Notes: a model not told the origin generated them from the letters alone. Numbered from the stretch's first letter, positions 10,550-23,000 are shown. The stretch is DNA of 64,000 nucleotides from Mantis religiosa (GCA_030765055.1 CM060950.1:18267729-18331728), one strand, 5' to 3'. Made by a program: numbers and translations.

Positions 10550-12260
10550 ATGGCACCTGCAAATACACAACCTACCAAAATGCCGAGTACCAACCGCCAG
10601 GTAAGACCTGACGAAGCGAGTCAAGCACATAGCCAACCTTCCCATTCCTCAACTGGCCCGCGAGTGAACCTCGTGAAGGCAAAAGCTAGGGCACAATTGC
10701 AGAAAAAGAAACTGCAGAAGAAGGCCTCTCGCCTTCTAAACTAGGGAACTGTTGTTCCCATCTCCCCGGTCACCCTGCCAGGGAAAAAACCATCTCCAGC
10801 CACCCCTCTCCAGGGTATCTCTGTTCCTCTACCTGAGAGCGATACGGATGCCGAAGGGTTTAGTACAGTACAGGGAAGGCGTAAAAGGCCCTCCGGTTCG
10901 AAACCGGATGGTGCTGCCCCCAGCATCCCTGCAGCGCCCGCGGATGCCAGGAGCACCCGCGCACAAAAGGCGGCCAGAATCCCGCCAATTGTGTCCGACC
11001 CCTTTCCCAACCACATTAAGGTGATGAGGGAATTGAGGGCGAGGCTCCAGGCGGACTTCCAGGCCACCAGATTCCCAAACCGGTGGTCATCAAGACAACG
11101 ACCCCGGAGGACCATGAAGCCACCAGAGAGGTGTTGCGCGGAACGGGGATTGAGTTCCATACGTTCTCGCTGCAGCGACCGAACCTGGTGCGCAGAGTTA
11201 TCCGGGGTCTTGACTCGGATACCGACCCGGAGGACATCAAGGCGGGCCTGGCGGAAGAACACGGCATTGAGCCGCGTACCGTGGTCCGCTGACCAAATCA
11301 ATCCGCGAGGAGGGCAAGGAGCCTGTAAGGGCCCCCATGCCACTATTCTTCGTGATAGTGGAGAAGCAGGGAGAAGGTCTCCCTAAGATCGACGAGGTGT
11401 CCCACCTTTATAACACCAGGATAAAGGTGGAGCCGTACCATGGCAGAGAGGGGTCAGCCCAGTGCTTCAGGTGCTTGGGCTTCCACCATTCTAGCCATGC
11501 GTGCGAGCGTCGGACAGCGTGCATTCGCTGTGCCGGGGACCACCATGTGAAGGAATGCCCGAACCCACGTGAGGACAAGAAGTGCGCCAAGTGCGCCAAC
11601 TGCCGAGAGGCCCATATAGGCATCTACGGCGGTTGTCCGGCAAGACTGCGTATAGTGCAGGCCAGACAGGGCAGGACCTCCAACAGGGAGCCAGCGCAAG
11701 TTCGGCCTGAAGTCAGTTTTGCCCAGGCACTGCGGAGGCACGAACAGGTGCTCCAGCAGGCCGGGGCGGGTCAGACTCCGGCAGCAAACCAGGCGGTAGG
11801 CTCCAGGGAAGCCACCATCCAAGCACCGGCTGCATCTGCAGCATTACCACAGCGGCTTCCTCGACAGAAGAAGGCCACCGCAGCCCGGCGGCAAAGCCCG
11901 CCGGCAACTGCGGCACCAACTGCCGGGCAGCCTGCCCCAACCTCCACGGGGAGACAGCGGTACTGCCGCCACTGCTCCCCTCCTGCACCAGCTCCAGCCC
12001 CTGTGGCTGCAACAACAATAAGTGAGGAACCAAGCCTCACCACCTCAGATCCAATGCCAGTGTGGGGCACTGGCATATCCAACGAGGACCTGGCGGAATT
12101 CCAAGAGCTTTCTGCCTGGTTTGCCGAACTAATACAACGCTCCCTCCCAATTCTAAGGCGCTGCAGGGAGCAATTGACAAACCCCAGAATACCTGCTATG
12201 CAAAAGCACAGCATAATGCAACAGACTGCACGGCTTCTCTTCCCTGACTCCAGCTCATAA
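10550..12260 (+). pseudogene. Jockey LINE ORF1 (gag-like, zinc knuckles)
   Basis: ORF1 encodes the nucleic-acid-binding chaperone of the element. It starts near MAPANTQPTKMPS (10550) and runs through several frames. The segment with IPPIVSDPFPNHIKVMREL is followed by VVIKTTTPEDHEATREVL and an RRM-like region. From 11337 one frame is open to 12260: PLFFVIVEKQGEGLPKI, then three zinc knuckles (CFRCLGFHHSSHAC, CIRCAGDHHVKEC, CAKCANCREAHIGIYGGC). A proline/alanine-rich tail follows. At least three frameshifts (near 10745, 11075 and 11295) inactivate it. The stop TAA abuts the ATG of ORF2. Confidence 0.8.
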
Positions 12261-14970
12261 ATGGCGATGAGGAGAACTCAACGTTCATTGAGAGCCGCGT
12301 TCTGGAACGCAAATGGAGTCCGGGAACAGAAACCGGGCATCTTGGAATTTGTAAATGACCAAGGAATTGACCTCCTCATGCTATGCGAAACGCACCTGCA
12401 TGCTGGTGTACAGTCTAATCTGCCAAGTTACACCGACCACCGATCCATTCGAGCCGGTCGGCGGGGCGGTGGTACAGCCATCCTTATCAAAAACCATGTC
12501 ACCCATACTCGTATCACACTTCCTCCGCTACAACACGTGGAGGCGACCGCCATAAGGCTCTCCTTAGGCGGTTCTGACCTGGTGCTTGTGGCGGTGTACG
12601 ACCCGCCCAATCATCCCTTCCATGAAGCGGATTACCGGGCTCTCCTCAACCTTGATCACAGAGTGTGCATAGCCGGCGACTTCAACGCCAAACACCCAGG
12701 ATGGAACAGCCGCATCCAGAATGAAAGGGGAAGGAACATCTACCGCTTCATCTGCGGAGACCCCACCCTTCATGCGCATGGCCGGCGGGGTCCAACGCAC
12801 TTTCCGCCTCGAGGCAGAGCGGACGTCATAGATTTCGCTATCACTAAAAACATACCATTTCATCTGGACCTCACGGCGGTAAACGCTCTGGATTCGGATC
12901 ACAACCCAGTTGTGATCTATTCAGACGTTACCGTCGCAGCTCTGGCAACGGTAGACTGGGTGGACGAAGTCGACTGGGATGCCGCTATCACTACCATCCA
13001 AAACCCCGTGGAAGCCAGTCCCCGGATCGACTCCGTGGAGTCACTCGAGGCGGCAGCCAAGGAGTGCTCCACATCTATCCTCAATGCAGTCCGTGCTCAC
13101 ACACACCGCATCCCAACAGACGCATCAAACCCTACCGATATTCCGGGACCCATTAAGCAGCTAATCAGGGCTAAAAATGCTGTGAGAAAGCTGTGGCAGA
13201 GATTTCGCCATCCCAGGATAGGAGAAGGACACCAGAGGTTCAAGTCCCTGGTAAGACGGCTCCTAAGAGCACACCGCCAAGAGGCCTGGGAAAAACTGCT
13301 AAGGCACACCAATCCAGGAGAGAAAACCGTGGCGAATAGTCCGTAGCCTGCGGAAAGACAAAACCGTACACCAGCACCCCCTACATAGCCCTAGAGGTCG
13401 ACTCGTCTACGAGTCGAAAGGAAAGGCAGATGCACTAGCAGATTATCTGGAGGCTCAATTCCAACCCAGGGTAGAGCCAATGGACGATGACCATGCTGAC
13501 CTCGTGAAACAGGTGGTGGAGGACTTCCTAGAAGCCCCGCCCCCTGACCACGAGGAGTTCCACATCCCCATCGTTACCCCTAGAGAGTTAGCGACCACGC
13601 TTAACTCTCTAAGAAACAACAAAGCACTTGGGCAGGACCGTGTGACAGCGGACATGCTCAAGGACCTTCCACGCAGAGCCGTGATTCACGTAACCCGGAT
13701 TTATAATGCGTGCCTATACATGCGCCACTTTCCAGCTATCTGGAAAGAGGCGCACGTGGTGTGCGTTTTAAAGCCGGGGAAAAATCCGGTTTTTCCTTCC
13801 AGTTACCGCTCTATCAGCCTTCTCCCAGTTTTATCGAAGGTCTTCGAAAAACTGCTCCTCTCCCGGCTCCTTCCTCACCTAGAGGAAAGGGGCTTAATCC
13901 CGGAACGTCAGTTTGGCTTCCGTTCTGGCCACTCCACGACACAGCAACTACTGCGGGTTGCCGAGAAGGCCTCCCTGGGATTCCAGGAACGGTCTAAAAC
14001 GGTAGCAGTGTTGCTGGACGTGGAGAAGGCATTCGCCACTACCTGGCACGAAGGACTTATTTACAAACTCCTGGAGCATGAAATTCCCCGTCCATACATT
14101 TCCTTGGTGGCCGGTTTCCTCGGAAACCGAAGCTTCCGAGTAAAGATGGAGGGGAAGCTGTCTACCGAGCGGCCCATTGGCGCTGGAGTGCCGGAAGGCA
14201 GCGTGCTGTCGCCGGCACTCTTTGCAGCTTACATGGCTGACATACCCACGCACCACAATACCCACACCTGTCAATACGCGGACGATCTTATGATCTTCAC
14301 AGTCAACAGAAACCCAAGGTATAGCTTTCGGCAGATCCAAACCCAGCTCCGGGCCATTGGCGAATGGAGCGCAAAATTACGAATGGCAATTAACCCGGAG
14401 AAGAGCTCTGCGATTCTCCTGGCGAAAACCAGAGCCAATCGGTTGCAGCAGAACTTCGTTTTACGGCGTCGTGGAAGCCCATGGGTTCAAACGGCGAAGT
14501 ATCTCGGAGTGACGCTGGACCGCAAATTAACTTACGCTCCGCACGTCAAAAGCAAGGTCCAGCTTGGGCACGTCGCGCTCAGGAACCTATATCCAATATT
14601 CCGTTCAACCATGCCACTCCGTCTCAAACTCCAGCTGTATCGGGCGATCATCCCGCCCAGGCTCTTGTACGGCTGTGAGATCTGGGGAACAGTGGCGAAT
14701 ACCACTTTCGTCAGACTCCAGACGCTGCAGAACAGGGCGCTACGGGTCATCTACGATACTGACTGGAGATTTCCCGCCCATATCCTTCAAGAACATTCGA
14801 ACTTCCCGTACATTGTCGACGTCATTCGAGAGAGGGCTCGTTCAATGTACGACAAAATTCAAACCCATGGCAACCCTTTGGTGAACTCACTGGGCAGGTA
14901 TGACCAGAGGGAGCAAAGACGCTTGCCATCATACAAACTCCCTAGAGACGTCTTGGGGCCCCTTGGTTAA
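12261..14970 (+). pseudogene. Jockey LINE ORF2 (endonuclease and reverse transcriptase)
   Basis: The N-terminal apurinic-type endonuclease is clear: AAFWNANGVREQK, LLMLCETHLHAG, VAVYDPPNHPF, CIAGDFNAKHPGWNS and the terminal LDSDHNPVV. The reverse transcriptase follows with FRSGHSTTQQLL, VLLDVEKAFATTWHEGL, GVPEGSVLSPALFAAYMAD and the catalytic QYADDLMIF. A C-terminal region with LLYGCEIWGTVANTTF and RALRVIYDTDWRFP ends at 14970. No RNase H is present. A single frameshift near 13325 separates endonuclease and RT (open frames 12261-13346 and about 13330-14970). Apart from that, the motifs are intact. Confidence 0.9.
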
Positions 14971-15393
14971 CCCAAGGGAAACACCAAACGTATTCAAACT
15001 CCCATAACGCCTGATGGCTCAAGCGTCAGGCCACCCGTACTCAAAACGGGGCAAAAGCTCTAAAACAGATCCTCCCCCAACGGGAGAAAGTAACAAACCC
15101 GCCTAGCTGTTGCCTTCAGAGTAAACACTCAAGGGCAACCAGTTAACACCAAATTTCAAACAAACAAACAAAACCTACCACCAGCAGAACAAAATGCAAC
15201 CAATCTTGACTCACTTCGCAGGTTAAGCCGCAAAGCGGCTAGGTACTGCAGCAAAAGACACCCGGACGGGGAAAAGGAAAAATTGCCCCGCCCGACCAGG
15301 ACTACCTCTGGACCTCTGGATTATGTTGTAAGTACTCTAACACCCAGGCTTTATATTTCGGACCACTGTTAGGTACAATTAATGGAAATTAAT

Positions 15394-15690
15394 TTTTCTT
15401 TCACACTAGCTGTGCGTAGGGCAAAGTATGGAAAGGTAAAGTCAGATTGAAAAATTCAATGCCATAGCCGGAATTTCAACCACGGATATCCCGGTCTCTG
15501 TCTGGTTGCTCTTAACCATTGAACTACTATGGACAACATGCCAACATGACATTAAATTCCCGAACTGACTCGTGTTTTTCCGAGTAAACCACTAGGAGTT
15601 CTCATAAACACATGACACTACCTTAATGGCAACTTACTATGCTGTAAGTACTTTAAGGCCCGGGCTTTATAGTTTGAACCACTATTAGGT
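15394..15690 (-). repeat. tRNA-derived SINE-4, unit 2
   Basis: The minus strand carries the tRNA-like head (tagttcaatggttaagagc; B-box-like ggttgaaattcc) and the same body as unit 1. The flanking sequence after the head (gtaaaccactaggagttctc, taccttaatggc, gctgtaagtact) also repeats unit 1. The two therefore stand as tandem copies of a repeat of roughly 300 bp, the first interrupted by other elements. Confidence 0.6.
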
Positions 15691-15754
15691 AAATTAATGT
15701 CCTGCAAAGTATGTGTATGCAACAATCCCTGTTTCAAGTAAAATTACTTAAGTT

Positions 15755-16044
15755 CTTAATGAGTATCAACTATGATGCAATGAAGCACAACATTAATACT
15801 TTTGAGTCAAACTAGTACTCCACATGCTGCTAGTGTTTACCTAGAATTCATTTTGTTGGGATCTTGCTACATCGTCAGCTAATGTCGATTGTTGAATTCA
15901 GTTAGGCCACCAAGAAGTTCACCCAATCGAAATTCAGCACTTGACATTAGCTGAGGATGTTAGCAAGATCCCTACGAAAGGTGTTTTAGGTAAACACTAG
16001 CAAGTATATGGAGCATGCAGTATTAGTGCGACTCAAAATTATAT
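15755..16044. mobile_element. Penelope-like family D inverted dimer
   Basis: A 290-bp palindrome with arms ctagtgtttacct / aggtaaacactag and cattagctga / tcagctaatg. A perfect 16-bp duplication, taaaattacttaagtt, flanks it (15739-15754 and 16045-16060). No protein-coding part is left, but each arm has the CTGANGAT block. In the right arm this is followed by ctac-gaaa, able to pair with the GTAG seen in the left arm. I assign it to the Penelope type from this terminal block and the dimer layout; the family itself is not otherwise recognised. Confidence 0.65.
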
Positions 16045-16060
16045 TAAAATTACTTAAGTT

Positions 16061-16770
16061 TGTTAGTTGTTAAGTTTGTCTTTTCCTTTGCCATCTTACC
16101 TGCCTGTTTAATTACCAAAGATTAAAAGATGTCAAATTTATGAGAAAGTTAAAGAAAGGGATATAAATTTTACATTTAGAAAAATTAGAAATTTTGTATT
16201 TGGAAAGAAAACTATAATGGTTGCCATAAATAATTAATGCAGGCATTAGGTTTGTGGTAGTTATTTCATGACTCAAAATTTTAAAAATTGATTTGGAACG
16301 TTATGAAAAGAGTAATTTGTACGGAAATGAAAGTGTAAAATTAGGTTGGTCACGAGATGCTGCAAGGTGAGTGAAATATGAATATTGTGATTGATAGCTG
16401 TAACAATGATTACATAATGTGGTGACGTGGACCAGTAGAAGATGAGTTATTTGGTTGCTATAGCAACGTAAAAAGAGGGGAACAGGAGATTAACTGGAAT
16501 TAGCCTTTTTCGGCATAAGAACTCTGTAGGAGTAAGATGTGTATTTGGGTCTATCAGAGTGTGTGCATAAACAATTTTGGGTGTGTGCATTTAAAACGCA
16601 TTAATTAGCGCGAGTGTAAGAAAGGAATGGTTTATCTATACATCAATCACCGTTTGTTGAAGAAAAGCATTTCAAATTTAAATTTGTATCAAAATTTGGT
16701 AAACTTTCAGAAGAATTAAATATTCAACTTCAAAAAGGGGAGAAGTATTTGTTCACTCTAACAACAATAG
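16061..16770. other. AT-rich intronic stretch without recognised gene
   Basis: About 700 bp of unique-looking AT-rich sequence in BicC intron 3. I see no supported ORF, RNA gene or repeat boundary here. Confidence 0.5.
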
Positions 16771-17945
16771 TAATTACGTAGAAAATGAAGCTAGCTATAG
16801 TGAAGCAATGAATATTATACAAATATAAAAATTTGTAACAAAAGCTTCACTTATCTTAAGAAAATGTTAATTCTTCTTTCTAATTGAAATCTATTTCACG
16901 AACTCTTGTTCGCGTCGTCAGTCAAAGAAAACCAAAGAAGAAAACAAATTCTTCTTTAAGGAAGTTACTATGTTATGTTTTACAGCATTACCAAAATCTG
17001 AAAACGAAACAAACTTAACAGAATCAACTGCTGGTATTTCAAAATTCATTACGTGCTGTTTGTTTTTTAAAATAAATTTTTTTCCCAAACCATTAAATCT
17101 ATCGGGACATTTAATTGTTTTAATAATTTCTGGATTTATTTCATGGTTAAATGACCAAAAATGATCTGCTACAGCCGATTTATCAGTTTGTTTATACTTA
17201 ATGTTACGAAAATGTTATTTCGTTCTGGTTGCCAAATTACGTTTCGTCCTACCAATGTAAACCCGATCACGATCAAAACACTTAAATTGATAAATACCAT
17301 ACTTTTTATTATTAGGAATTTTATCTTTTTTTTTTAGAGAAATGCAATTAATTTTTAATAAATTTTTAAATTTATTGCATTTCTCTAAAAAAGATAAAAT
17401 TCCTAATAATAAAAACCTGGTATTTATAAATTTAATTGTTTTGATTGTGATAAAGTTTATAGTGGAAAGAAAACGTAATTTAGAAACCAGAACGAAAGTT
17501 CGTAACATTAAGTATAAACAGACTGATAAATCAGTCGCAGCAGATAATGTTTGGTCATTTAACCATGAAATAAATCCAGAAGTTAAATTATTAAAACAAT
17601 TAAATGATCTAAGATTTAAATAGTTTGGGAAAAGATATTTTAAAAAAACAAACATAGCGTAACGAATTTTGAAATACCGGTAGTTGATTCTGTTTTTAAC
17701 TTTGTTTTATATTTAGATTTTGGTAGTACTAATAAGAAAATATTAACATCTAGCATTCCCAATGATGAAAGTTTTGTTGGTTCCGGCTGACAATGTGGAA
17801 AAGTTTCCATGAAATCGTGATCCCGAACAATTTATTAAGAAAAGTGTCATCATTTCTTATAAGATAAGTGAAGTTTTAAGTTACAAATTGTTACATTTGT
17901 AGATATTTGTTTGCCTCACTGTTAATAGCTTCATATTTTACGTAT
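16771..17945. mobile_element. Penelope-like family C inverted dimer (copy 2)
   Basis: Left arm on minus (about 16771-17330), right arm on plus (about 17335-17945), centred at about 17335-17375. There aagataaaattcctaataat-type sequence appears in both orientations. Both arms encode the GIY-YIG end: minus 17330-17215 with IYQFKCFDRDRVYIGRTKRNLATR, plus 17342-17623 with IVERKRNLETR and DKSVAADNVWSFNHEINPEVKLL. The arms end with CTGANRA-hairpin-GAAA blocks at 16894-16921 (minus) and 17787-17815 (plus). A clear target duplication was not found; a shared tacgta is the only candidate. Confidence 0.75.
17342..17623 (+). pseudogene. Penelope family C GIY-YIG fragment (copy 2, right arm)
   Basis: The plus arm encodes HFSKKDKIPNNKNLVFINL, then IVERKRNLETRTKVRNIKYKQ and SFNHEINPEVKLLKQ. 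GIY has become LVF and the YIG triad is lost. Deletion of an EHF stretch after LETR further breaks the nuclease. It is a degenerate relic within the inverted dimer. Confidence 0.65.
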
Positions 17946-18065
17946 CAGAAAAGCTAGTTGTTAGAAAGGAAATTAATTTCATTAAACCAGAGTTATTTAA
18001 TTCTACACAATGAAAACTTATATGGGTAACTAATATGACTATATAACCTACTAATATGCCCAACT

Positions 18066-18310
18066 TCAGAGACCGCACTGTGGCTGAGTGGTTAGACTGC
18101 TTGGCTCTCATCAAAGCAGCCTGGGTTCGATCCCAGATGTCTGCAAAGCGAGATTTGTGGTGGACAACATGGCGCTGGGACGAGTTTTCTCCGGGATCTT
18201 TGGTTTCTCCTGCCATCTCATTCCACTGGTGCTCCATCTTCATCTCATGTATCATCAGTGTCACATCTTGTGGTGCTGCATGTAGTAAAAGCGGGTGTGA
18301 AACACTACAT
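18066..18310 (+). repeat. tRNA-derived SINE-2 (copy 1)
   Basis: The head resembles a class-II tRNA (Leu/Ser type): gtggctgagtggttagactg (A box) and gggttcgatcccagatg (B box). A unique body follows (gacaacatggcgctgggacg, ggtgctccatcttcatctc). The same body is found reversed at 49110-49345. The 3' end near 18310 reads gcgggtgtgaaac. Confidence 0.7.
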
Positions 18311-18484
18311 ATTTTGTTTTCCCAACTTCAGATCACTGTATTTGTGTAGGTATGTTTATATTTTTGATTCTACTAATTAATAACTTTATAAGCTATAAAT
18401 AGGAATAGAAGAAAAATTGCACCTTCATAATATGAGCATTTAACATAAAATATGGGGCTTAAAAGTTAAGAAAAATTAAGTTAA

Positions 18485-18600
18485 TTGATGAAAATTAAAT
18501 GTTCCTTCACACTAGCCTTACATGAGCTAAGGTTTTGGATAGATAGTCAAACTGAAAAATCCTGACATTGGCATTGAATTTTTCAGTTTTGAGTTATCTC
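18485..18600 (-). repeat. SINE-4 relic
   Basis: A fragment of the SINE-4 body: cttcacactagcc and ggcattgaatttttcagt match the corresponding segments near 15405-15465. Its tRNA-like head is absent. Confidence 0.4.
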
Positions 18601-18822
18601 TTAAAAAAATTGTTTGCCTACTTTATATCTGAAACTATAGAAACAAAATCACATTTGCTTATGCATATATTTATATTTACATAGCACTTTCGTGTCTGAG
18701 GTACCCACATATTTCTACTGCATTCTTAGTTTTAGAACTAAGTGCGTACATTTCTGTGGTCAGTTTTGTGTAAAGACAATGCTTAATATTTTACAGTCCA
18801 TTTTGCACTATCATCAACTTAC

Positions 18823-18892
18823 CTTTTTTTGACTTTGCTCCAATTTTCAGACGACACGGCCATGTTATATGTGTCGTCGTCTCGTTCATAAT
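18823..18892 (-). CDS. BicC: Bicaudal-C exon 3 (KH domain)
   Basis: A 70-bp minus-strand exon has a strong acceptor (acaatttcag before position 18892) and donor (GTAAGT after 18823). It translates as IMNETTTHITWPCRLKIGAK then SKK, with one base carried into the next codon. Joined to exons 1 and 2 it gives ...ADIFFQK-IMNETTTHITWP..., matching the start of the first KH domain of Bicaudal-C/BICC1. This RNA-binding protein represses target mRNAs and recruits the CCR4-NOT deadenylase. The next exon should begin by completing an Asp codon. I did not find it to the left, so intron 3 probably extends beyond position 1. Confidence 0.85.
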
Positions 18893-18899
18893 CTGAAAT

Positions 18900-19695
18900 T
18901 GTAAATGTAAAATTTTATTTTGAATAATATTACAGAATTTCCAACTTTCTTATTTCTATAATTTTGGCATATGTACACTTCATAAGCACCAAATATTAAT
19001 TCAAGAGATTTAGTTTTTAGTTGAAATATCTTTTACTAATACATGACACACTACTTGATTTAGAATATTTTAGCTCTTCTTGAAGTCGAATTATGAAAAT
19101 TATGTAAAAGACGGATGTGCAAACATAGTTGTACCATTGTTGTGGCACATAACTGCTAGGCCATCACCACACTCTCGATATATACTATTTATTCAATGTG
19201 GATACAAAAATATGCAAAGCAATTACAGGAATAGAGGAATAAACATTACAAAAGTGGAAATATTAAACAAAAAAGTATAAATATTAAACAAAGAGCTGTC
19301 AATGTTAAAGAGTAACTAAACCTCAGAAAACATAAGCAGTTAAATACTTCTGGTGGTTTTAAAATCAGTAACACATGGAAACTACACGAGTTAAGCATGT
19401 TTGCAGAAACTACTGAACTGAACAGTGAAAAAGCTTGGAAATAGAGGTAGATAAAATAGTTGAAAAGAAAATGAGTAAATCATCAGATAGATCAAGTTGT
19501 TCATGAAGTGTGTAATAGTTATGACTTTTTTTTAAAGGAAATATTGTACTTTTGTTTCATTTTCTTCAGTTTTTTTGCTTTTAAACACACTTTTTATGTT
19601 ATGCATATGCATTGTACCTACATTAGAAGTTGACACCCTTCTGAAAATGTTTCTTCTTATGACAGAAGTAATTGAGAAGGTTAACCATCAATGGT
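18900..19695. other. Intronic stretch without recognised gene
   Basis: About 800 bp upstream of BicC exon 3 (in intron 2), AT-rich, without a supported ORF or repeat. The CR1-type LINE begins at its right edge. Confidence 0.5.
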
Positions 19696-19701
19696 TGGAT
19701 C

Positions 19702-19713
19702 CAAGATGGCGGC
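19702..19713 (+). promoter_or_regulatory. YY1-like motif at LINE 5' end
   Basis: The sequence caagatggcggc matches the AAGATGGCGGC consensus bound by YY1-family factors. Such a site is known at the start of mammalian L1 5' UTRs, where it helps set the start of transcription. Its position at the inferred 5' end of the CR1-type LINE suggests an internal promoter element. The functional claim is inference. Confidence 0.4.
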
Positions 19714-20023
19714 AGCAAGTGTTTCATCTTTTGGCGGTTCCTCAGTTTTTCATTGTTGTCAGGGGAAAAGCGGCCCAGATCGCGACTTTGTGCTCAGATC
19801 AATCAATCGGAACTGAAAACGTAGGTGGAAATGAATGATGATGATGATGATGATGATGATGTGTATAGGGGCGCCCAACTACAGCGGTCATCAGCGCCCT
19901 TTAAAAAACAAGCCATGGCAAAAGCCAGATATAAAGATTTCTAAAAATATATATTATCTATAAACCTGTTAAAACTACACACATATATATACTAAAAAAA
20001 GCCAACAAAAAAGATACTTAAGG

Positions 20024-23000
20024 TTAAATTCTAAAATCCGCAGCTGAAACAAATGCTAAAACTTTGCCCACTGCCGTTTCGTCATCCGCGAGGATATCCG
20101 CCAAGCTGGCCGGCAGCTGGAGAGACCTGCGGAGACGTGCCAAGCTATAACAATCTAAAAGCAAGTGACGGACAGTCAGGTCACCACTGCACAGTGGGCA
20201 AACGGGAACCGGGGTTCTATTTAATAAAAAGCTATGGCTAAAATAACAATGCCCAATGCGCAACCGAGCCAAAGTCACCTCCTCGCGACGAGATGACCGA
20301 CAGGAGGTAACCCAGGGAATCGGAAGTTCCTTAACAGATCTAAGTTTATTATTGCGGAGAGCGGACCACTCTTCCTGCCAGCAGGTTAGCACAGCTCTCC
20401 GTAATACCGCCCTAAAATCTTCCGATGTCACACATGGTAGTCGAACCCTGGGCTTCATGGTAGCCGTCTTGGCTGCCGAATCCGCCATTTCATTCCCCCG
20501 CAAGCCTACGTGACCAGGAATCCATGCACACACCACGCTCACGCCAGAAGCGTGTAAAACGTGGAGGGCATCCTGTATCCGCTGCACAATAGGGTGGTAG
20601 TTGTACAGCTGCCGTAGGCTTTGAAATGCACTGAGGGAATCACTCAGGATTAAGCAGTTCCCCAACTTTCGTCGACGTACATGTAAAATGGCCCGGTATA
20701 TTGCATAGAGCTCTGCGGTAAAAATGGAAGTGCTAGTGTGGAATCCGAATGTATAGGGTTCGGTTCCACACACGTAAGCACAACCAACACCATCTAAATT
20801 CTTGGACCCGTCAGTGTAAATTTTTGCATGGTCCTGATATCGCGATAAAAATTCTAAAAAACATGTGCGGATACTAGACATAGGCATGGTAGATTTATCG
20901 TGTGTGGTCATGCCCAGATCAACGTGGGACATTCTGCACAACCAAGGGGGGTATGTCCTCTCACCCCTAGGATACATCTTGGGCATTTCAGTATTAAGAT
21001 ATCTAAGGAGCTCCCGGAAACGAAAACCAGGTGGCTTTGGCTTTATAGAAGTGTTCCTATAACGCACGTCCATGAAGGTGTTAAAGAACGGCGTAAACGT
21101 TGGATGTGTGGGCATGCAATTAAGTCCACAGCCATAATTTGCTAATAGCATGTTGCGCCTGTACTGCAGAGGAGGTTCTGCAGACTCAGCATACAGGCTT
21201 ATGACTCGGCTCGTTGGAAATGCCCCAACTGCTATACGTATGCCACAATTATGGACTGTGTCTAATCTCTTCAGCACAGATGGTCGTGCTGAGCCATAAA
21301 CGATACTACCATAATCTAATTTGGAACGGATGCCTGTGCGATACAGTCGGAATAACACTGTACGATCCGCTCCCCACGATTTTCCACTTAGTACCCGCAA
21401 GATATTTAAAGATCGGTCACATCGTGCTTTCAGTTGTGCTATATGCGACGACCAACTAAGTTTTCTATCAAATATCAATCCAAGGAACCTCGTCTCATCT
21501 GAAAATGGTAGTAGATCAGCGCCTAGCCGGAGCCTTGGAGGTAGTCGACTCCGCTGACGCCAGAAGTTAACACAGATGGTTTTCTCAGCAGAGAATCGGA
21601 AGCCGTTCTTTAAACTCCAAACCTTAAGGTTGTCCAAGGTGGTCTGGAGATGGCGCTCTATAAACGATGTGCGCTGAGATGTGCAGTAGACGGCAAAGTC
21701 GTCTACAAATAGGCATGACGAGACCCCCGGAGGTACACATTTCGAGATAGAATTAATCGCAATAGCAAACAACGTAACACTTAGCACCGATCCCTGTGGT
21801 ACACCGTTCTCTTGAACGAAAAGGTTCGAAAGAACCGAGCCAACCCTTACTCGGAAAACGCGGTCCTTCAAGAATTCCTGAAGGAAGAGTGGTAGGCGTC
21901 CACGTATATTCCAGGTGTGCAGAGTACGTAGCAACCCTGCACGCCAACACGTATCATAAGCCTTTTCGAGGTCAAAAAATATTCCGACTGTTTGACAGTT
22001 TTTAAGAAAGCCGTTCATAATCTGTGTCGACATGGACACAAGATGATCCACTGTTGAACGGCGTCGTCGAAAAACGCACTGGATGTTATTCAGTAGGTTG
22101 TGCGTTTCCAGCCACCATACCAACCGCCCATTTATCATGCGTTCCATCACCATGCAGACGCAACTGGTGAGGGAAATAGGACGGTAGCTAGAAGGGAGGT
22201 GACGGTCCTTGCCAGCTTTCAAGATAGGTATAATGGTGGCTTCTCGCCACTTGTCCGGAAACGTGGCATCAACCCAAACACGGTTATAGACCTCGAGCAG
22301 GAATGCCTTACCTTCAGGTGAGAGATGTTGTAACATTTGAACGTGGATTCCGTCCGGTCCTGGTGCTGTCAGTCGCGATGATGAAAGAGCGTGTTCTAAC
22401 TCCGCCAAGGTGAAGAGGCGGTTATAATCTTCAAGGTTTCTGGAACTAAACACGAAACCTTGAGATTCTACCTGAGTCTTAATTGAGATAAATTCAGGAG
22501 CATAATTACTAGAGCTAGACACCTGAGCGAAAGCACAGCCGAAGGTGTTAGCCACGACAAACGGATCAACAACAACTCCTGCAGGTGTTTTCAGACCAGC
22601 GATTGGCAAGTGGGTTGATTTTCCGGCCACGCGCCTTAACCTATCCCATACCACAGATGATGGTGTCCATCTGTTAAAAGATGAGACAAAGTTGTTCCAT
22701 GAGATCTTTTTGCTATCCTTAATTATTTGCCTAGACTGTGCACGCGCTTTCTTGTACTCAATTAGATTACTTTGGGTAGGGTGTCGTTGAAATACACGTA
22801 GAGCACGTCTACGAGCACGAATAGCATTCCGGCAGTCGTTGTTCCACCACGGGACAGGAAGTCGACCAGGTTGGGTGGCCGAACGTGGAATCGACTCTTC
22901 TGCAGCGGAAAGAATTGTCTCTGAGATGATCCACCAGATCATTCACAGAATCGTGCTCATTGTAATCAAAGACAGCCAACTGGGTGCAAAGGTTCCAGTT

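Larger units (their letters stand above)
10071..15319 (+). mobile_element. Jockey-type non-LTR retrotransposon, near full length
   Basis: A 5.25-kb LINE is bounded by a perfect 14-bp target duplication, attatgttgtaagt (10057-10070 and 15320-15333). It has a 5' UTR with two gactgtacaac-type repeats (about 10105 and 10160). Two ORFs follow: a gag-like ORF1 with zinc knuckles, and an ORF2 with endonuclease and reverse transcriptase but no RNase H, which fits the Jockey clade. A GC-rich 3' UTR runs from 14971 and ends without a long poly-A. The whole element is GC-richer than its surroundings, consistent with a fairly recent insertion, although both ORFs carry frameshifts. It sits inside SINE-4 unit 1. 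Confidence 0.9.

Noticed and set aside
10123..11343. Long minus-strand ORFs in the Jockey LINE 5' region
   Set aside because: They are shadow frames in GC-rich ORF1 sequence; the plus-strand frames carry the zinc knuckles.
19575..19838. ORF of 87 codons on plus as a small gene
   Set aside because: It crosses the inferred 5' end of the CR1 LINE and has no recognisable domain.
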